From Silene conica (taxonomy: Eukaryota > Streptophyta > Magnoliopsida > Caryophyllales > Caryophyllaceae), in contig CM055318.2 in the NCBI GenBank assembly GCA_029255685.2, positions 34,924,516 to 34,988,515 of the forward strand: a stretch of 64,000 nt of DNA, in the 5' to 3' direction. The position numbers and the translations under genes were made by a program. How positions within the stretch are numbered: position 1 is the stretch's first letter; every line of letters starts with the position of its first letter. The notes beneath the pieces were generated by a model. That model was given only the letters and a program-made list of their open reading frames with translations, was not told where the DNA came from and made no database searches. Below, piece after piece: positions 10,727 to 22,529 of this stretch.

Positions 10727-13188
10727 AGTGGTATCAGAGCACTAGGTTGCTTGCATGCAACTCGATTTTATACGTTTTTGCGAGAAAATGCGATTTTAAT
10801 TAAAAACGAAAATGAGTAGTACATATAGGATATGCACGAAAATCATATTGCATGTATATATTTCTGGTCTTAAAATAGTTTTAAGTCATTTTGATGATTT
10901 ATGGAATAATATTGTTCAATATTGTAATTAAAATGTTTAATTAGTGCCAAAAATCGGTTAAAAATGTTTTTATTTGGGAAAAATAGCTAAATAATGTTTC
11001 TGGCCATGAATTTTAAATATGTTCTCACATGCATTTAACATATTATGAATATATAATTTTCGAAATTATTGAAGGTTTTATGCATGGTTTATGATTTTTA
11101 ATGGTTAAATAGTCATAAAATGAGATAAATATGGGATAAATAGTTATATTATGCATTTAACTATAAAAATTTTGTTAGATGTCACATGCAATATTTAAAA
11201 TATATGATGAATTTTCCAGAAATTTTTCGTTAATATTGCATGAATATTGATTTTTATCGTAAAAATCGTAATATTAGTGACATATTTTAGCTTAAATAGT
11301 TTAAGTTCGAATTTGACCATAAAAATTTAATATAGTGTCACATATATTATTTCTAGCATGCATGTGAATTTTGAGCTTTTAATCTCGAATATTGCATGAG
11401 AAATGATTTTAATCGGTAAAATCGCGTAATATATGACACGAATTATTAAAAATAGTAAATGTTGCTTAAATGGTCCGAAAAATTCACCCATATTAGTCAT
11501 ATTATGTATGATCATCAACATATTTTTATTTAGTGCCAAAAGTTTCTGAAACTTTAAGTTTTAATTTTAAAAGATTAAAGTTGGAGATTGAGTGTTGAAG
11601 GAGTCATAATTATTTTCAGATCTTAAACAGTGTGTACCTGATTTTTCTTTGCATTTTCAGATACTTTGAGTGTCTAGGAAGATGTAAAAATTATATTGGT
11701 ATTTTATTTCATAATTTTTGCAATAGTTTTGAATTTTTCGAAATATTATGCATATTATACGGCTATTTTTACGAAATAAATGGTGTATTTCGAAAATATT
11801 TGAATTTTAAGGATCTGAAATTTTAGAAAATTTTCAGTATGTTCAAAATTTTGAATTTTGAATTTTCGAAATTTTATGACTCGTTTGATTATTTTAATGC
11901 TATTTCCCGTAAAACCGATTAAAACCGAACAATATTAAAATAAAAGTTAAGTAATTTTCGAAATTTGAGTAAGACTAAATTTTGAATCCTAAAATATGTT
12001 AGGAAACTTAACTAAATCATGAATAATGATTCATAGAGTGATTAGTGATTTTAAAATTGTTTAAATCACGTTATTCCATAAAACCGTGTTATTACGAATA
12101 ACGATATTTAAAACGTGTTTAAATAGGACGATTTGGCTTAGGTTTTGCATTTTACATAAGCATTGCATATTTAATTATTATTTATGAATGTCATATTTCA
12201 TTTACGTAATTTTAATTATGTAATTTACTTAGTATGGCCTTAGATTTTAATCGATATTTCCCGTAATGTAAGGGTTTATCGATTCGGTTGTAATTTAATG
12301 TGATCTCGTATCACTTTATTTTATTGTTTTATTTTATTTTATAATGTATAAAATAGATAGAAAATTTGTAATAATTTGTAATTCCGGAAATCCTTGAAGA
12401 CGGTGCCATTTCGGAAAGGAGTTCCGACCAAGACGGAGTTTGCCTTGGGATGCGTGCCGCGTGTGAAGTTCAAGGGACCAAAGGAGTTGGTTTCCGAAGT
12501 TGTAATTTACTTTATTTTCTATTTTAGGAAAGGCCATACTAGGGTTTTATTTATGCTTTTAATTTATGCTTATCATGTTTGCATGCATAGCCAAATCGTC
12601 ATTCAAACTCATGCATTTCATCGATTTTATCGACCGTGTCAATTAAATTATCGATAATTCACCGAATTAGTTCACTTAAAGGAGATAGATAATAAATTGA
12701 CAAGATCTCTTACGTTATTTAAAAATCGAGACATAGCCTTACCAAAAAGTAAAGGACCCGCGAAGGATCTTCTTCATAAGGGAGTAGGCTCGGTTAAAGC
12801 GGGGTGCAAACCTTATTACGTTGGTGAAGTGGGGTAATATGATTACTTATTCTTGAAATTTGGTTGATCTCGACGAAAGTATTCGAGCCACCGTAGTGGT
12901 AATAAGTTCGGGCTAAGATAAGAATTAGTGTAATTTTATCGACCGAGAGTTCTAAAAGTAGAATCGATTAAGGGGTTAATCTACCGAGTCACATTAATAA
13001 GGGATGTATCGGCTAAACCGTGCCCAAGTTAGTGTGTATTTGGGTCTCGGGATCATTTACTTAATTGGGTAAGAGATCATTAAGTAGATGCTTAACTTGT
13101 TTAAATTACAAGTTTATTTATTAAAACGATAATTGTGTTTTAATTCCTTAATTTTATTTGTAGTTCATATTTCGACTTTCAACCATCA
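10727..13188 (+). other. Long 5' leader of TR-GAG copy 1
   Basis: 2.46 kb between the 5' LTR and gag. It starts with the primer-binding site TGGTATCAGAGC and is mostly AT-rich with no long frame. The second copy of the family has a leader of nearly the same length and order on the minus strand (43865-46340), so its size is a family trait rather than an accident. Confidence 0.8.
12394..12657 (+). other. Conserved block in the TR-GAG leader
   Basis: A relatively GC-rich island (GACGGTGCCATTTCGG..., GACCAAGACGGAGTTTGCC) inside the AT-rich leader. Copy 2 carries it nearly unchanged at 44394-44672 on the minus strand, and both copies read as an open frame of 87-92 codons, though from TTG rather than ATG. 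A TTTTAG|GAAAGG junction near 12525 looks like a splice acceptor. Function could be RNA packaging, splicing or a small peptide; I cannot decide. Confidence 0.55.
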
Positions 13189-13980
13189 ATGGCAAATAAC
13201 GCTCCACCTCTCCCACAACACGTTTCATGGCTCCAATCTTTCATGAATCGTTGCAAGCTTAGGAAGCAAGGCACCAATTTCAAAGATTGGGAATCCCAAT
13301 TACTTTTAGCTGCGGAAGGTGACAATAAGATTTGTTTCCTTACAAGAGCTCCTCCTCCTGTTCCTACTGCTCACTCCACGATTGAGACTCGTGAGGCCTA
13401 TGAGGCCTATATGAAGGAGTCAAATATTCTTAGAGACATAATCATTTTCACTTTGGAGCCGGATCTCCGAGACAGAATGGTTATGTTTGGCACGGCAAAT
13501 GAGATTTACACCAAGCTTAAGAATATGTTTTATCAAACTCCTAGAACTTTGCTTCATGAAGTAATTTCTGCATGGTTTGACCCAAATTCGTATAAGGATC
13601 AATCTATGAGTTCTCATGTGATTAAGTCGGTTGTTCCATCTGAAATCTTGCAAATTCAAAAGGTGCAAGCTCCTGACTATGTCATAATAGATCGAATTCT
13701 TCGCTTCCTTGATATGCCTTTACGGGCAGAGAGGGAGTTTGGACTTATTCGAAGTACCGAGAAGACTACACTTAATCTTGAGAATAGGCGCAATAGGAAG
13801 CATGAAAGGAGAAACGGTAAAGGAAAGGGTAAAATGACATCCATGAACATATCATCTTCAAAAGTTGAATATAAATGCCATTATTGCATGAAGATAGGGC
13901 ATTGGAAACGGAATTGTCCAATGTATTTGGCCGACCTAAAGCTTGAAAAGTTCACTCTTTTTGTAATAATTCTTGTTTAA
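13189..13980 (+). CDS. gag: gag of TR-GAG copy 1 (internally shortened)
   Basis: Capsid-type gag of 263 aa, the only protein of this element. It starts MANNAPPLPQHVSWLQSFMN, has a gag core (residues ~20-180, including NFKDWESQLLLAAEGD and AYEAYMKESN) and ends with a CCHC zinc knuckle CHYCMKIGHWKRNC at residues ~231-244 for RNA binding. Compared with copy 2 (about 308 codons) the middle is shortened and rearranged: residues after ~140 align poorly until the basic stretch before the zinc knuckle. No in-frame stop. It would form virus-like particles in the cytoplasm if expressed; the deletion makes activity doubtful. No protease or pol follows. Confidence 0.85.
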   Translation: MANNAPPLPQHVSWLQSFMNRCKLRKQGTNFKDWESQLLLAAEGDNKICFLTRAPPPVPTAHSTIETREAYEAYMKESNILRDIIIFTLEPDLRDRMVMFGTANEIYTKLKNMFYQTPRTLLHEVISAWFDPNSYKDQSMSSHVIKSVVPSEILQIQKVQAPDYVIIDRILRFLDMPLRAEREFGLIRSTEKTTLNLENRRNRKHERRNGKGKGKMTSMNISSSKVEYKCHYCMKIGHWKRNCPMYLADLKLEKFTLFVIILV

Positions 13981-16569
13981 ACTCATGTTATAAGATTAAC
14001 CTTTGTATAATGATACAAGTTGTTAATATTAACCCTTTTTAATTGTTTTAAAGGGACTCCTTCCAAGATCTAGGGCAAGGAGAAAGGAGAGCTTGAAGTT
14101 CCTTCCATGGATGGCTAAGGTAGCATCCGAGATTGAAGACATGAAGAGCATGGCTCTAATTTTCATTTGATGTCTTCTTTCTTTTTGCATTTTAATTTAA
14201 GAACTTTGTATTTCTTGTACGACAAGAATATTGTTGAAACAATGGTTGTAATAGTGGTGACTTGGTTTTCAACCCAAGTCATCCTTTTGTTCTTGATCAA
14301 ACATGTTGATTTTAAAATGCTTTTATGATACATAACATGAGTTGATACGATTTTCATAGATCGTAATAAAGTACCTTGAATGATTCACCGTACGAAAGAA
14401 ATGATAGGATCATTATAAAAGTAATACGACTTACTTAAAAACGAGAATTGCATCCCGTGAAATACTTCAAATTCAAACATAAGAACATCAGTTCATTATA
14501 AGATTTTCACCTTAAATGAAAGAAAATGTTAATATCTCAATACTCAAATTAATTCTTTATCCAATACATTGTTGACGGACGGAAAAATGCTATCCTTCTT
14601 AAATAACAGTTATTTTAAAGGATAGAGTGGGAGAAATTCTACGCCCGTAAACCAATGAAATAAACATAGAGAAGAGTCCTATAAGGAGTCCTTAAGAAGA
14701 ACTCTAAAAGATTGGATAGAAGAAACTACGAGAGGACACAGAAGAAACTACGCGAGGACACAAAAGAAATGTTCCATATGTTGTCATTAGTTCCTAGAGA
14801 GGATAAAAGGAATCGTGAGTGTTAACAGAAGGAAATCGTTTCCATGATGTTAATGTTTCTGTTTTATAAAGATAATAGAGGAGAAATCGTCTCCCGTTCT
14901 CATGATAATACTAAGATTCTTTCCGTGGGAAAGAAAATCAAAATGAAATGTTCATTACGAGTTGAGAAAATGTTTGAAGTAAATCAAAATGAAATGTTCA
15001 TTACGAGTTGAGAAAATGTTTGAAGTAAATCAAAATGAAATGTTCATTACGAGTTGAGAAAAATGTTTGAAGTAAATCAAAATGAAATGTTCATTACGAG
15101 TTGAGAAGATGTTTAAAGTGAATCAAAATGAAATGTTCATTATGAGTTGAAAAGATGTTACCTAATCACTATGAAGATAGTGGGAGTTATTAAACTATAA
15201 GATAGTAATATGGAATTCAGTGGGAGAAAAGTTATTAAGGAAACGAAACCTACCATTTAGAGAGAATGGTGATTCTTTAAAAAGTAAAGAATACGAGGTT
15301 TTCAATTCTAGATGAATGTATGTTGAGAACATAAATCATAAGTGAGTTTATTATATGATAATGAAACGTCACCGATCAGTTACAAGGTTTGGATTTGAAT
15401 CCGAGACATGAAAATGTTAATTCATATAACCTTGATCAAAATGCCATAAGTTGAAATAAAGCCCTCTTTCGATATAAGTTCTCGAGGAGAACTAATGGAT
15501 CGAATCTAGGTAGACTACAATATAAATTCTAGTACAATATGACTATGTTCATATAGGATGACATGTCATGAGTTTTAAGAAAATAGTGGGAGCTTCCTTA
15601 AAGTAAGGAGACTCGAGTCGGGTATAAGAGACTTGAAGCGTACTTGAATTAGATCATATTATACAAGATAATATGAGTCAAAAGGAAACCGAAATTTGTA
15701 GGTTTAAAAGATGTGAAAATAGGGTATATTCACATAATAAACCATTAATACAAATTGATGTATGATCATCAAAGATTGTTTATGTGGAGCAACAATATTG
15801 TATTGTTTGTTCGCACATAACAATCACTCTTATCGTTTGAGTTATTATTATTAATATTAACTCACAATTTATACTTTGTGAAATCCAAATGGGTTGTATG
15901 AGACAATTTGAACCCCATAAGTGAACTGGATTAACTTAGTATAGCCCATAGTCGCTTGCATGAGGTGACGTCTCGAAGCGACTACAATGTGAGGCGATTG
16001 ATGGCAAGTTCAAAAGTCATAGAGTCATATGGGATGACTAGTCGATCACATCGGCAGACTGTGTAACACTCTGTTGGGCATTTAGTGACCGCTTATAGAG
16101 TTCTGGAAATTTTATAATTAGCCTGGTCGTGGCGAGAGCTACTATATTATTCACATGAGTCGATTCTTTGACTTGAGACTGTTCGCCCAAGGTGATGCAG
16201 CCTCAGATTGACTTTGATTTTAGCTCTACGATCAACCGTTAAAGGGGGTCAAATGGGCTTCTTTTGGGTCATGATGAACTGTGTTAGTCGAAGGGAACAG
16301 TAGGATAGGAATTGTCCAACCCCTTGTCAGGGTTGTCTTAAATCTCAAGGCCACTCGAGGAGAAGTTTAACTGGAAATGCGTGGCCACGCTCGGAAGGTA
16401 TCTATGGTAGATAATTCCGGTCAAAGCAGTTAAATCTCCAGATCGAGAAAACCGCTCAAGATATGATCAAATGCAAGTACGACCTGGAAGACACCTTGCA
16501 TTGAGTGGGAGATGACGTAATAGGACAAGAGAATTGGTGACGCACACTTGTCGAGGACAAGTGGGCGAT
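13981..16569 (+). other. Non-coding 3' interior of TR-GAG copy 1
   Basis: About 2.6 kb with no frame resembling protease, integrase, RT or RNase H. It includes a 46-bp minisatellite and, at ~15900-16560, a better conserved stretch shared with copy 2 (TTGACTTTGATTTTAGCTC and neighbours), ending in the purine-rich tract before the 3' LTR. Confidence 0.75.
14934..15150 (+). repeat. 46-bp minisatellite (about 4.5 copies)
   Basis: The unit AAATCAAAATGAAATGTTCA + TTACGAGTTGAGAAAATGTT + TGAAGT is repeated head to tail with very few changes. The homologous place in copy 2 (about 41935-42035, minus strand) has only about two units, so the array changes in length between family members. Confidence 0.9.
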
Positions 16570-17786
16570 TGTTGGGGAATGTGTGTCCTCAACAATAGTG
16601 CGATCACGACAGTGATAAAATCATTGTCATAAATCTTATGAAATGAATATGCAAGGGACGATCCAATATTGATTTAGTCAACTGACCAACATTAATCGGT
16701 AATGATTGGCTGACTAGAGTTTAACATTACTGTCGTATGACGGTGGTGGTCAGTTGATCCCTTTAGGTCACACCTATAGGACTAACCCCTTAAACGTATA
16801 TTGATTAATTGTATAGGATACAGATTGATCGATATTCTTAAAACCGTATATTGAGAAATTAGAGGTTGAATCTTAAGGTAAGATTTATATTTGAAATTGA
16901 AATGTGTCAATTGTCAAATGTTAATCGATATTTATGAAATATCGAAATTAGTATAATGAATGGTTCATGGTTATGACAAACGTTGTTAATATATCGTATC
17001 GACGATTATTACGATAACCATATGTTGGGACAGTGATTTCGAATCACTCAATAATTTGTTAAATGTGATTTAATTAATTTAGAAATATTATTTACGTGAT
17101 AAGTTTATATTTTAAATTAATACAATTGTCATGTCACATATGATGTAACGTAATTGTACAAATTATAAAACGTAAAATGAAAGTGCATTTTACAGGTGCC
17201 GGTTTTGGTGATAATGTTTTATGGGTTGAAATATGAAATTAATACCCTAAAAACATATTGAGTAAATAGCCTTAATACCTAAGGTCATGTGCAAGACACA
17301 AATTGACTCTTTCACTACCCTAGACCTTGTGTCTCACGGCTAAACCCAACCCCAACCATCCCATTCTATAAATATGTAGTAATACACATATTCTAAGACT
17401 AATGAAAAACCTAGCTTCTTTCTAGTGTGAGAAAGTTTACTACAACCTCAATAATATTATCTTCATAATATTATCTATAATACTACTATTAGTATTAGTA
17501 TACGGTTTTAACCCAAATCCGTCTCCTAGCTCGGGTTCGGTTATTTGGTCCGTTTAAGGTAAGGTCTTGGTGCTCACTCATTGGAGGCAAGCTTACTTGG
17601 TTGCTCTTGGAGGATCGTCCTTAGCATATTTCGGACCGGTTGTAAGAATACGATTCTCATTATTTCCGCTTTTATTTTGCATGCATAAGATTAGATCGTT
17701 TAAACTAAATTAATATGAGATTAATTAGTAAATTAGTAAGACTAATATATAAGAACTAGCTAGTATGACTACCTCGAGTTCCAACA
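16570..17786 (+). repeat. 3' LTR of TR-GAG copy 1
   Basis: 1217 bp, TGTTGGGG...CCAACA, followed by the duplication GATTT. By eye it differs from the 5' LTR at 4 positions (for example TACTGTCG against TACTATCG, and AATGGTTC against AATGATTC), about 0.3 percent. It shows the uninterrupted target of the CACTA insertion (GGACTAACCCC). Confidence 0.95.
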
Positions 17787-17791
17787 GATTT

Positions 17792-18121
17792 AATTGATGT
17801 GACGATGTGTCATGTAGGATATAATTGAGATGGTATGATTGAGTATAATGTTATGATATTGTGATTTGGGACCATTGTCGGGATATGGTTCCAACTCCAT
17901 GTTTGCCCCTTGTGGCTCCCATCACGAGGGGAGGTGCACATATAATCTGGGTACGCTCGTTACGATAAGCAAGGCTTAGATGATACGGCTGTGGTCCCCA
18001 TTGGCAGTGAGGATTACCTGTTGCGTTGGGTAATCTGGCAGGGCTACACGTTGCGAAGTGTAGTCGGTTATTATGATTATTAGAGTTGTGAGTTGTAATA
18101 ATGAATGTGTATGATGTTTGC
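17792..18121. repeat. Fragment of an unassigned LTR element
   Basis: Contains phrases common in plant Ty3-gypsy LTRs (GGCTCCCATCACGAGGGGAG, GGCAGTGAGGATTACCTGTT) but neither end can be fixed. It is cut on the left by the TR-GAG insertion and abuts an Athila-type LTR on the right. No coding sequence. Confidence 0.4.
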
Positions 18122-19530
18122 TGACACGGTCTGTCGTATACACGGCCAAAGATAAAACCTAGTTACTACTAACTGAAACTAGTGGTAGTAGGGTCGAATC
18201 CACAGGGAGGCAGAGTTCTAACTAGTGGTCAGTTCATTGGTCACAATTGGGGGTTTGTTGTTGTTGTTGATAAACTACGAATTAAACGGAAATAGAACAA
18301 AACAGGAATGAATCAAAGATGAAATTAATCAATAAAAAGGGGAATATGTCAGAAATCGGGTTATCGGGGTAATTCATGTCATGTGAGATAACTAGGTCAG
18401 TCGAGTCATTGACGAGGTGGGTAGTGATTATCTCCTTTTGGTCTCAAATCGCCCTAGACTCCCCCAACCAATCTTTCGATCTAGGAAGGTTATATCGATC
18501 ATCCTAAACAAGCCTACTTTACCAATCTTTCGATCTAGGTTCAGTTTTACTAGATAAACTGGTCTCCTGCGTGCACTCATTTAACTAGTTTTCTAATTAA
18601 ATTGCTTAAAGATGAACTTCGTCACAGAGACGACTAACATGTCATTCCTACGACATTACTAACGCGACTTCCCTTATCCTAACATATTATGAAAATTACC
18701 TACGCATGGCTTCGGGATCTATGCTAACAATATCAGGATTAATAAAATGCGACATGATAAATAATGAAAATAAACTAAAGAACATAAACAAGAAATGACA
18801 AGAATGAAAATAAGAGGAAAGGTTAAAAGGGAATTACAAATAACTTGGCAGGAATGATGAACGAAGATTCGGAAATGAACTACAAGATTGAATAATGAGA
18901 AAAGCAAAAGCTACTGATTATTTGAAAATGTGTAAAAATGAAAAGCAAGTAAAAAGTGTAAAGTGTCAAGTGATAGATGATTGATAGGTTCCTGATTAGT
19001 GTTAACCTAATCCTTACATAGAGATTAGGTTAACTACTTAATCTTAAAACCTAAAACACAAAATGCGGAAATCCGGAGTAGTAAGTGAGTTGCTCGATCG
19101 AGTGCCAGAATCACTCGATCGAGCAACTATCCTTCCAAAACCCTTCGATCAAGCATTCTTCATCCTGCATCTCTTCGATCGAGTAATTTCTGAACCTTCG
19201 AAACCACTGTTTTTCTTGTAGTCTCCTCGATCGAGTAAGAAACTACTCGATCGAGCACTTTCTCTGCTGCAACTACTCGATCGAGGTCTTATCAGATCAA
19301 AACGCTTCTTTGTTGTCAAGCTGCCTTTGTCCTTCATTTTTCTCCCAGCTAAGGCCCTTATCAGTCCAAAATGCACTTCTGAGGCTACGAGGTTCCTTGA
19401 CTTTGTTCCATCTTCTAAAAATAGCCTACTTTTGACTTGAAAAACAAGGTTTTCGCAACTTATACATATTTTCCTGCAAAACCACAAGAAATACTCAAAG
19501 AAGCAAAACAGGGGCAAAATTGCACGTAAA
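18122..19530 (-). repeat. Diverged Athila/Tat-type LTR, minus orientation
   Basis: Read on the minus strand this follows the same order as the solo LTR at 35719-37300. Shared blocks include GGGTCGA(AT)C(T)CCACAGGGAGG at the 3' end, CCAATCTTTCGATCTAGG twice, and a run of CTCGATCGAG palindromes (19090-19290). Overall divergence is substantial. The upstream edge at about 19500-19530 joins directly to a broken gag, so the element has lost its pol region by deletion or recombination. The long frame at 19149-19547 is LTR sequence, not a gene. Confidence 0.65.
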
Positions 19531-21065
19531 ACGACTGTCACCTTCAACCACTAACTCCTCTTCTTCTTGAATAGTCACCACCTTAGGTTTAGCTTTTGGC
19601 TTTTCAATATCCACCAATTGTCTACCATTTCTCAATGACACGACACTCACATTCTCCCAGGGATTCAGTACTGTTTGAGATGGTAGCACCCGACTATTTA
19701 GCTTCTAACCGATTGACCATAGTAACCAATTAACTCACTTGATTCTCAAGATTTTTAAAATTTTGCTTATTATCTGCTCGATCTTGAGTAACACTGAGAG
19801 TAAGAGCACGTATCGTATCTTCCGTAGGCATTGATGAGCTCGGTGGTGCTTGCTGAGCTACTTGTTGTGGCACTTGTTGAGTAAATTGTTATCCTTATGG
19901 TCGCTGGAGAAACTGGCCTCTAGGAGGTACAGTTGATGGACCGACTTGAGAGTTTCCCCAACGGAAGTTAGGGTGAGCCTTCCATCTTTCATTATAAGTA
20001 TTAGAGCGTGGATCCCATTTCTTGTTTGAACTACTCTCTCATATACCATTCACCGTCTGAGAACCACCCTCTTGCATTTGAAGGCACAGATCGCTGGGAT
20101 GACCCTCAATACAACATATACAACAAACAACGGCCATTTGTCTTCCAAATAACATGTCACGTAGGGTGGAAGCAATATTATCAACTTTCTCCTTCAAGCC
20201 AGGACTAACACCCATAACACTCACTCCTCTTCGTGATGGTCTCCTCTCAAACTGTCTAGAGGTCTCAGCTAGCTCTGTAATAACCTCCCAAGCCTCATCT
20301 GGATTCTTATTGGCTATATTTCCCCCACAAGCAGAGTGATTCATACGACGATCATCTTGGTTTAGCCCTCCACAAAAATACATGATGAGATCTTGGTCAG
20401 AGTAACCATGGTAAGGACAACTATATCACAAAGCTTCTTAAATTTTTCAAGGAACTCATATATAGTTTCTCCGTCTTGTTGTTCAACATTACTGATGGCT
20501 CTTTTCAGTTGAGATGATCGAGAAGGAGGAAATTATTTCTCCAAGACTGCCTTCTTCATACCTACCCAAGTAGTGATACTCCCCACTAGTAGATAGTTTA
20601 ACCAGTCTCTCGCATTGTCCTTCAAGGAGAAGGGAAATGCTCTCAATTTCAACTGCTCTTCTGTGACATTGGATGGCTTCATACCGGTGCAAACAATATG
20701 AAAATTTGAAAGATGCTTATTCGGATCCTCAATACTCATACCACTGAAACTGGGTAATTGATGTATCAAACCAGATTTCAGTTCAAAAGTAACTCCATCA
20801 TAGAATGTTGGAAAAGTGATGCACAATGGTTGAACGTCAAGATTTGGAGCTGTAAGCTCCCTTAAGGTTCGAGTCTCTCTAGCCCTATTTCAGTAGTAGT
20901 AGAAATTTCCGAAGTGTCTGAATTAGAGTGTATATCCTTCTCGGAATCTGGGTGCTCAAAAGCAACTAGCAAACCTTCCCCGACTTGCCTTAACCTGAAA
21001 AATGTGCGTTCAATCTCTGAGTCACAAGGCTCGAGTGGTTGGTCAGCAGAACGAGTATTAGGCAT
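19495..21065 (-). pseudogene. gag: Broken gag of an Athila-type Ty3/gypsy element
   Basis: Several frames in order on the minus strand form one decayed gag. First comes an N-terminal MPNTRSADQPLEPCDSEIER (20862-21065). Then the core 20533-20826, with FELKSGLIHQLPSFSG, EDPNKHLSNFHIVC and LRAFPFSLKDNARDWL, the hallmark of Athila-like gag. Then 20039-20383 (NPDEAWEVITELAETSRQ) and a C-terminal part 19495-19689 (LRNGRQL). Stops and frameshifts separate them. Gag normally packages the element RNA; this copy cannot. It sits downstream of the primer-binding site at 21121 and the LTR at 21151, and no pol follows. Confidence 0.8.
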
Positions 21066-21120
21066 AAACTAAAACAATAAAATTAAAGTCTACACTAACG
21101 AAACACAAAAATTAACTATT

Positions 21121-21150
21121 GCCTTCCCCGGCAACAGCGTCAAAATTTGG
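21121..21150 (-). other. Primer-binding site of the Athila-type element
   Basis: Read on the minus strand, immediately after the LTR: CCAAATTTTGACGCTGTTGC then CGGGGAAGG. This resembles the tRNA-Asp-type primer site of Athila/Tat elements (GCGCCGTTGCCGGGGA) with a few changes. Confidence 0.65.
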
Positions 21151-22529
21151 TGAGGCGAAGTCGTATGCTCCCAAAGATAATATTTATAGCACTTAAAACC
21201 TTAAACTAATATAGTATATGGTAATATGGATCGATCCACGGAGAAGGCGATGTAATTTATTTGAATGATAGTATAGTAAATAAGGAACAATAAAAAAGGG
21301 TTTTGTGATTGAATAAACTATAATCTACTAAACAAACAATAAAGATGACTGAATTCAGATGATTAAAAGATCTTGGGTCAATAAACATCCATTATCAACA
21401 AACTAATTGGTCTTCGATTGTCTTTAACTCAATTACTCTCAAGTACTTTATTGTGGAAATACAAGTTTCCTTCTTCCTCTTAAATATAGTCAACTAAGTC
21501 GAAACGCGATATTAGAAGACCCTAATTATTGAACAATCTAAGCCAATCGTCTAGATTTAATCCAACAATAACATTAACAATCCAAGGAAGCAATAAAGAT
21601 AACGATATTTAACAACGCGGTTAACGATTCGAATTATATGTTTAGTCTCTACCTCGTCCTAATAACGATGAAACGCATACAAATATTAGGGTAAAACTTG
21701 CTACTTTAGTCTAGATTAATTGAACAATCACGGATTCAATTTCTAAACATGCGATAGATTAAAGTAAACAATTACTAATTGATCAGATTAGCGAGAGAAA
21801 ACAATAATCATAAAATACGAGCAAGAGACATAAACAATACTTTAGATATAAAAGGGAAAAAGAACAATCTCACAATTAATTAGTCGAAACTTCCGTTTAT
21901 CGATCCAAGAAAAGGGAGGATTAGTTCCTCATAATTATTAAGCAAAAGAAATTAGGTTCTTCATAGTCTTTCCCATTTTAAAAGTTGAATAAATGATAAA
22001 GTGACGGATAAGCTAAATATTTAACCTAATATTCTTAAAAAACAATAGAAAAATAGCTGAAATAAGGAAATAAGGGAAATAAAACACGAGTTCCAGCAGC
22101 CACGCGTGCGACCTGCGCCTGGACGTGAGACCCGCGCCAATTGCTGGAATGCAAATTCACTCCTTCCTTCTTTTCTCTTCTTTGATTGCCTTCATGTTGG
22201 GCCATCATGGGACAACCCCATGTGACATGTTTGTGGCCTTAGATCTTTATTTGATCCAAACCAATTCCCATAAGTCCAAGTTGAACATATGTTAACCCAA
22301 TATATTAGGCTTGGACTAATGTGTCAATCCACAAACCAGGTAAACTCCAATCCAAATAATACTCAAAACTCCATTGATTCATATTTCAACTTAATTACTC
22401 TTAAATTACTCTTAAATGTAATCAAAACCAAAAAATCGTAATTATACAATTACACCCCTACAAGCTACTCATTCCATCAATAACTCATCTAAATTAACAC
22501 TTTTATGTGGTATTAAATACGTCTTATCA
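21151..22529 (-). repeat. 5' LTR of the Athila-type element
   Basis: 1379 bp; on the minus strand it begins TGATAAGACGTATTT and ends GACTTCGCCTCA, directly followed by the primer site. It shares layout (CCAAAGATAA, GATCGATCCACGGAG) but little sequence with the LTR at 18122, so the two are different subfamilies and the region is a composite rather than one intact element. Confidence 0.7.

Larger units (their letters stand above)
4158..17786 (+). mobile_element. Non-autonomous gag-only Copia-type LTR element (TR-GAG copy 1)
   Basis: The element is bounded by 1217-bp LTRs (4158-10726, itself interrupted, and 16570-17786) and flanked by a perfect 5-bp duplication GATTT at 4153-4157 and 17787-17791. 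Just inside the 5' LTR is the initiator-Met tRNA primer site TGGTATCAGAGC (10729-10740). A purine-rich stretch precedes the 3' LTR. Without the inserted CACTA the element is about 8.3 kb. The only protein it can encode is a gag with one zinc knuckle (13189-13980). I see no protease, integrase, reverse transcriptase or RNase H in the 5.8 kb interior, so it must depend on enzymes from other Copia elements. I count 4 mismatches between the LTRs, pointing to a recent insertion. Confidence 0.93.

Noticed and set aside
19149..19547. 132-residue minus-strand frame
   Set aside because: Lies in the Athila-type LTR with CTCGATCGAG repeats; no gene-like composition.
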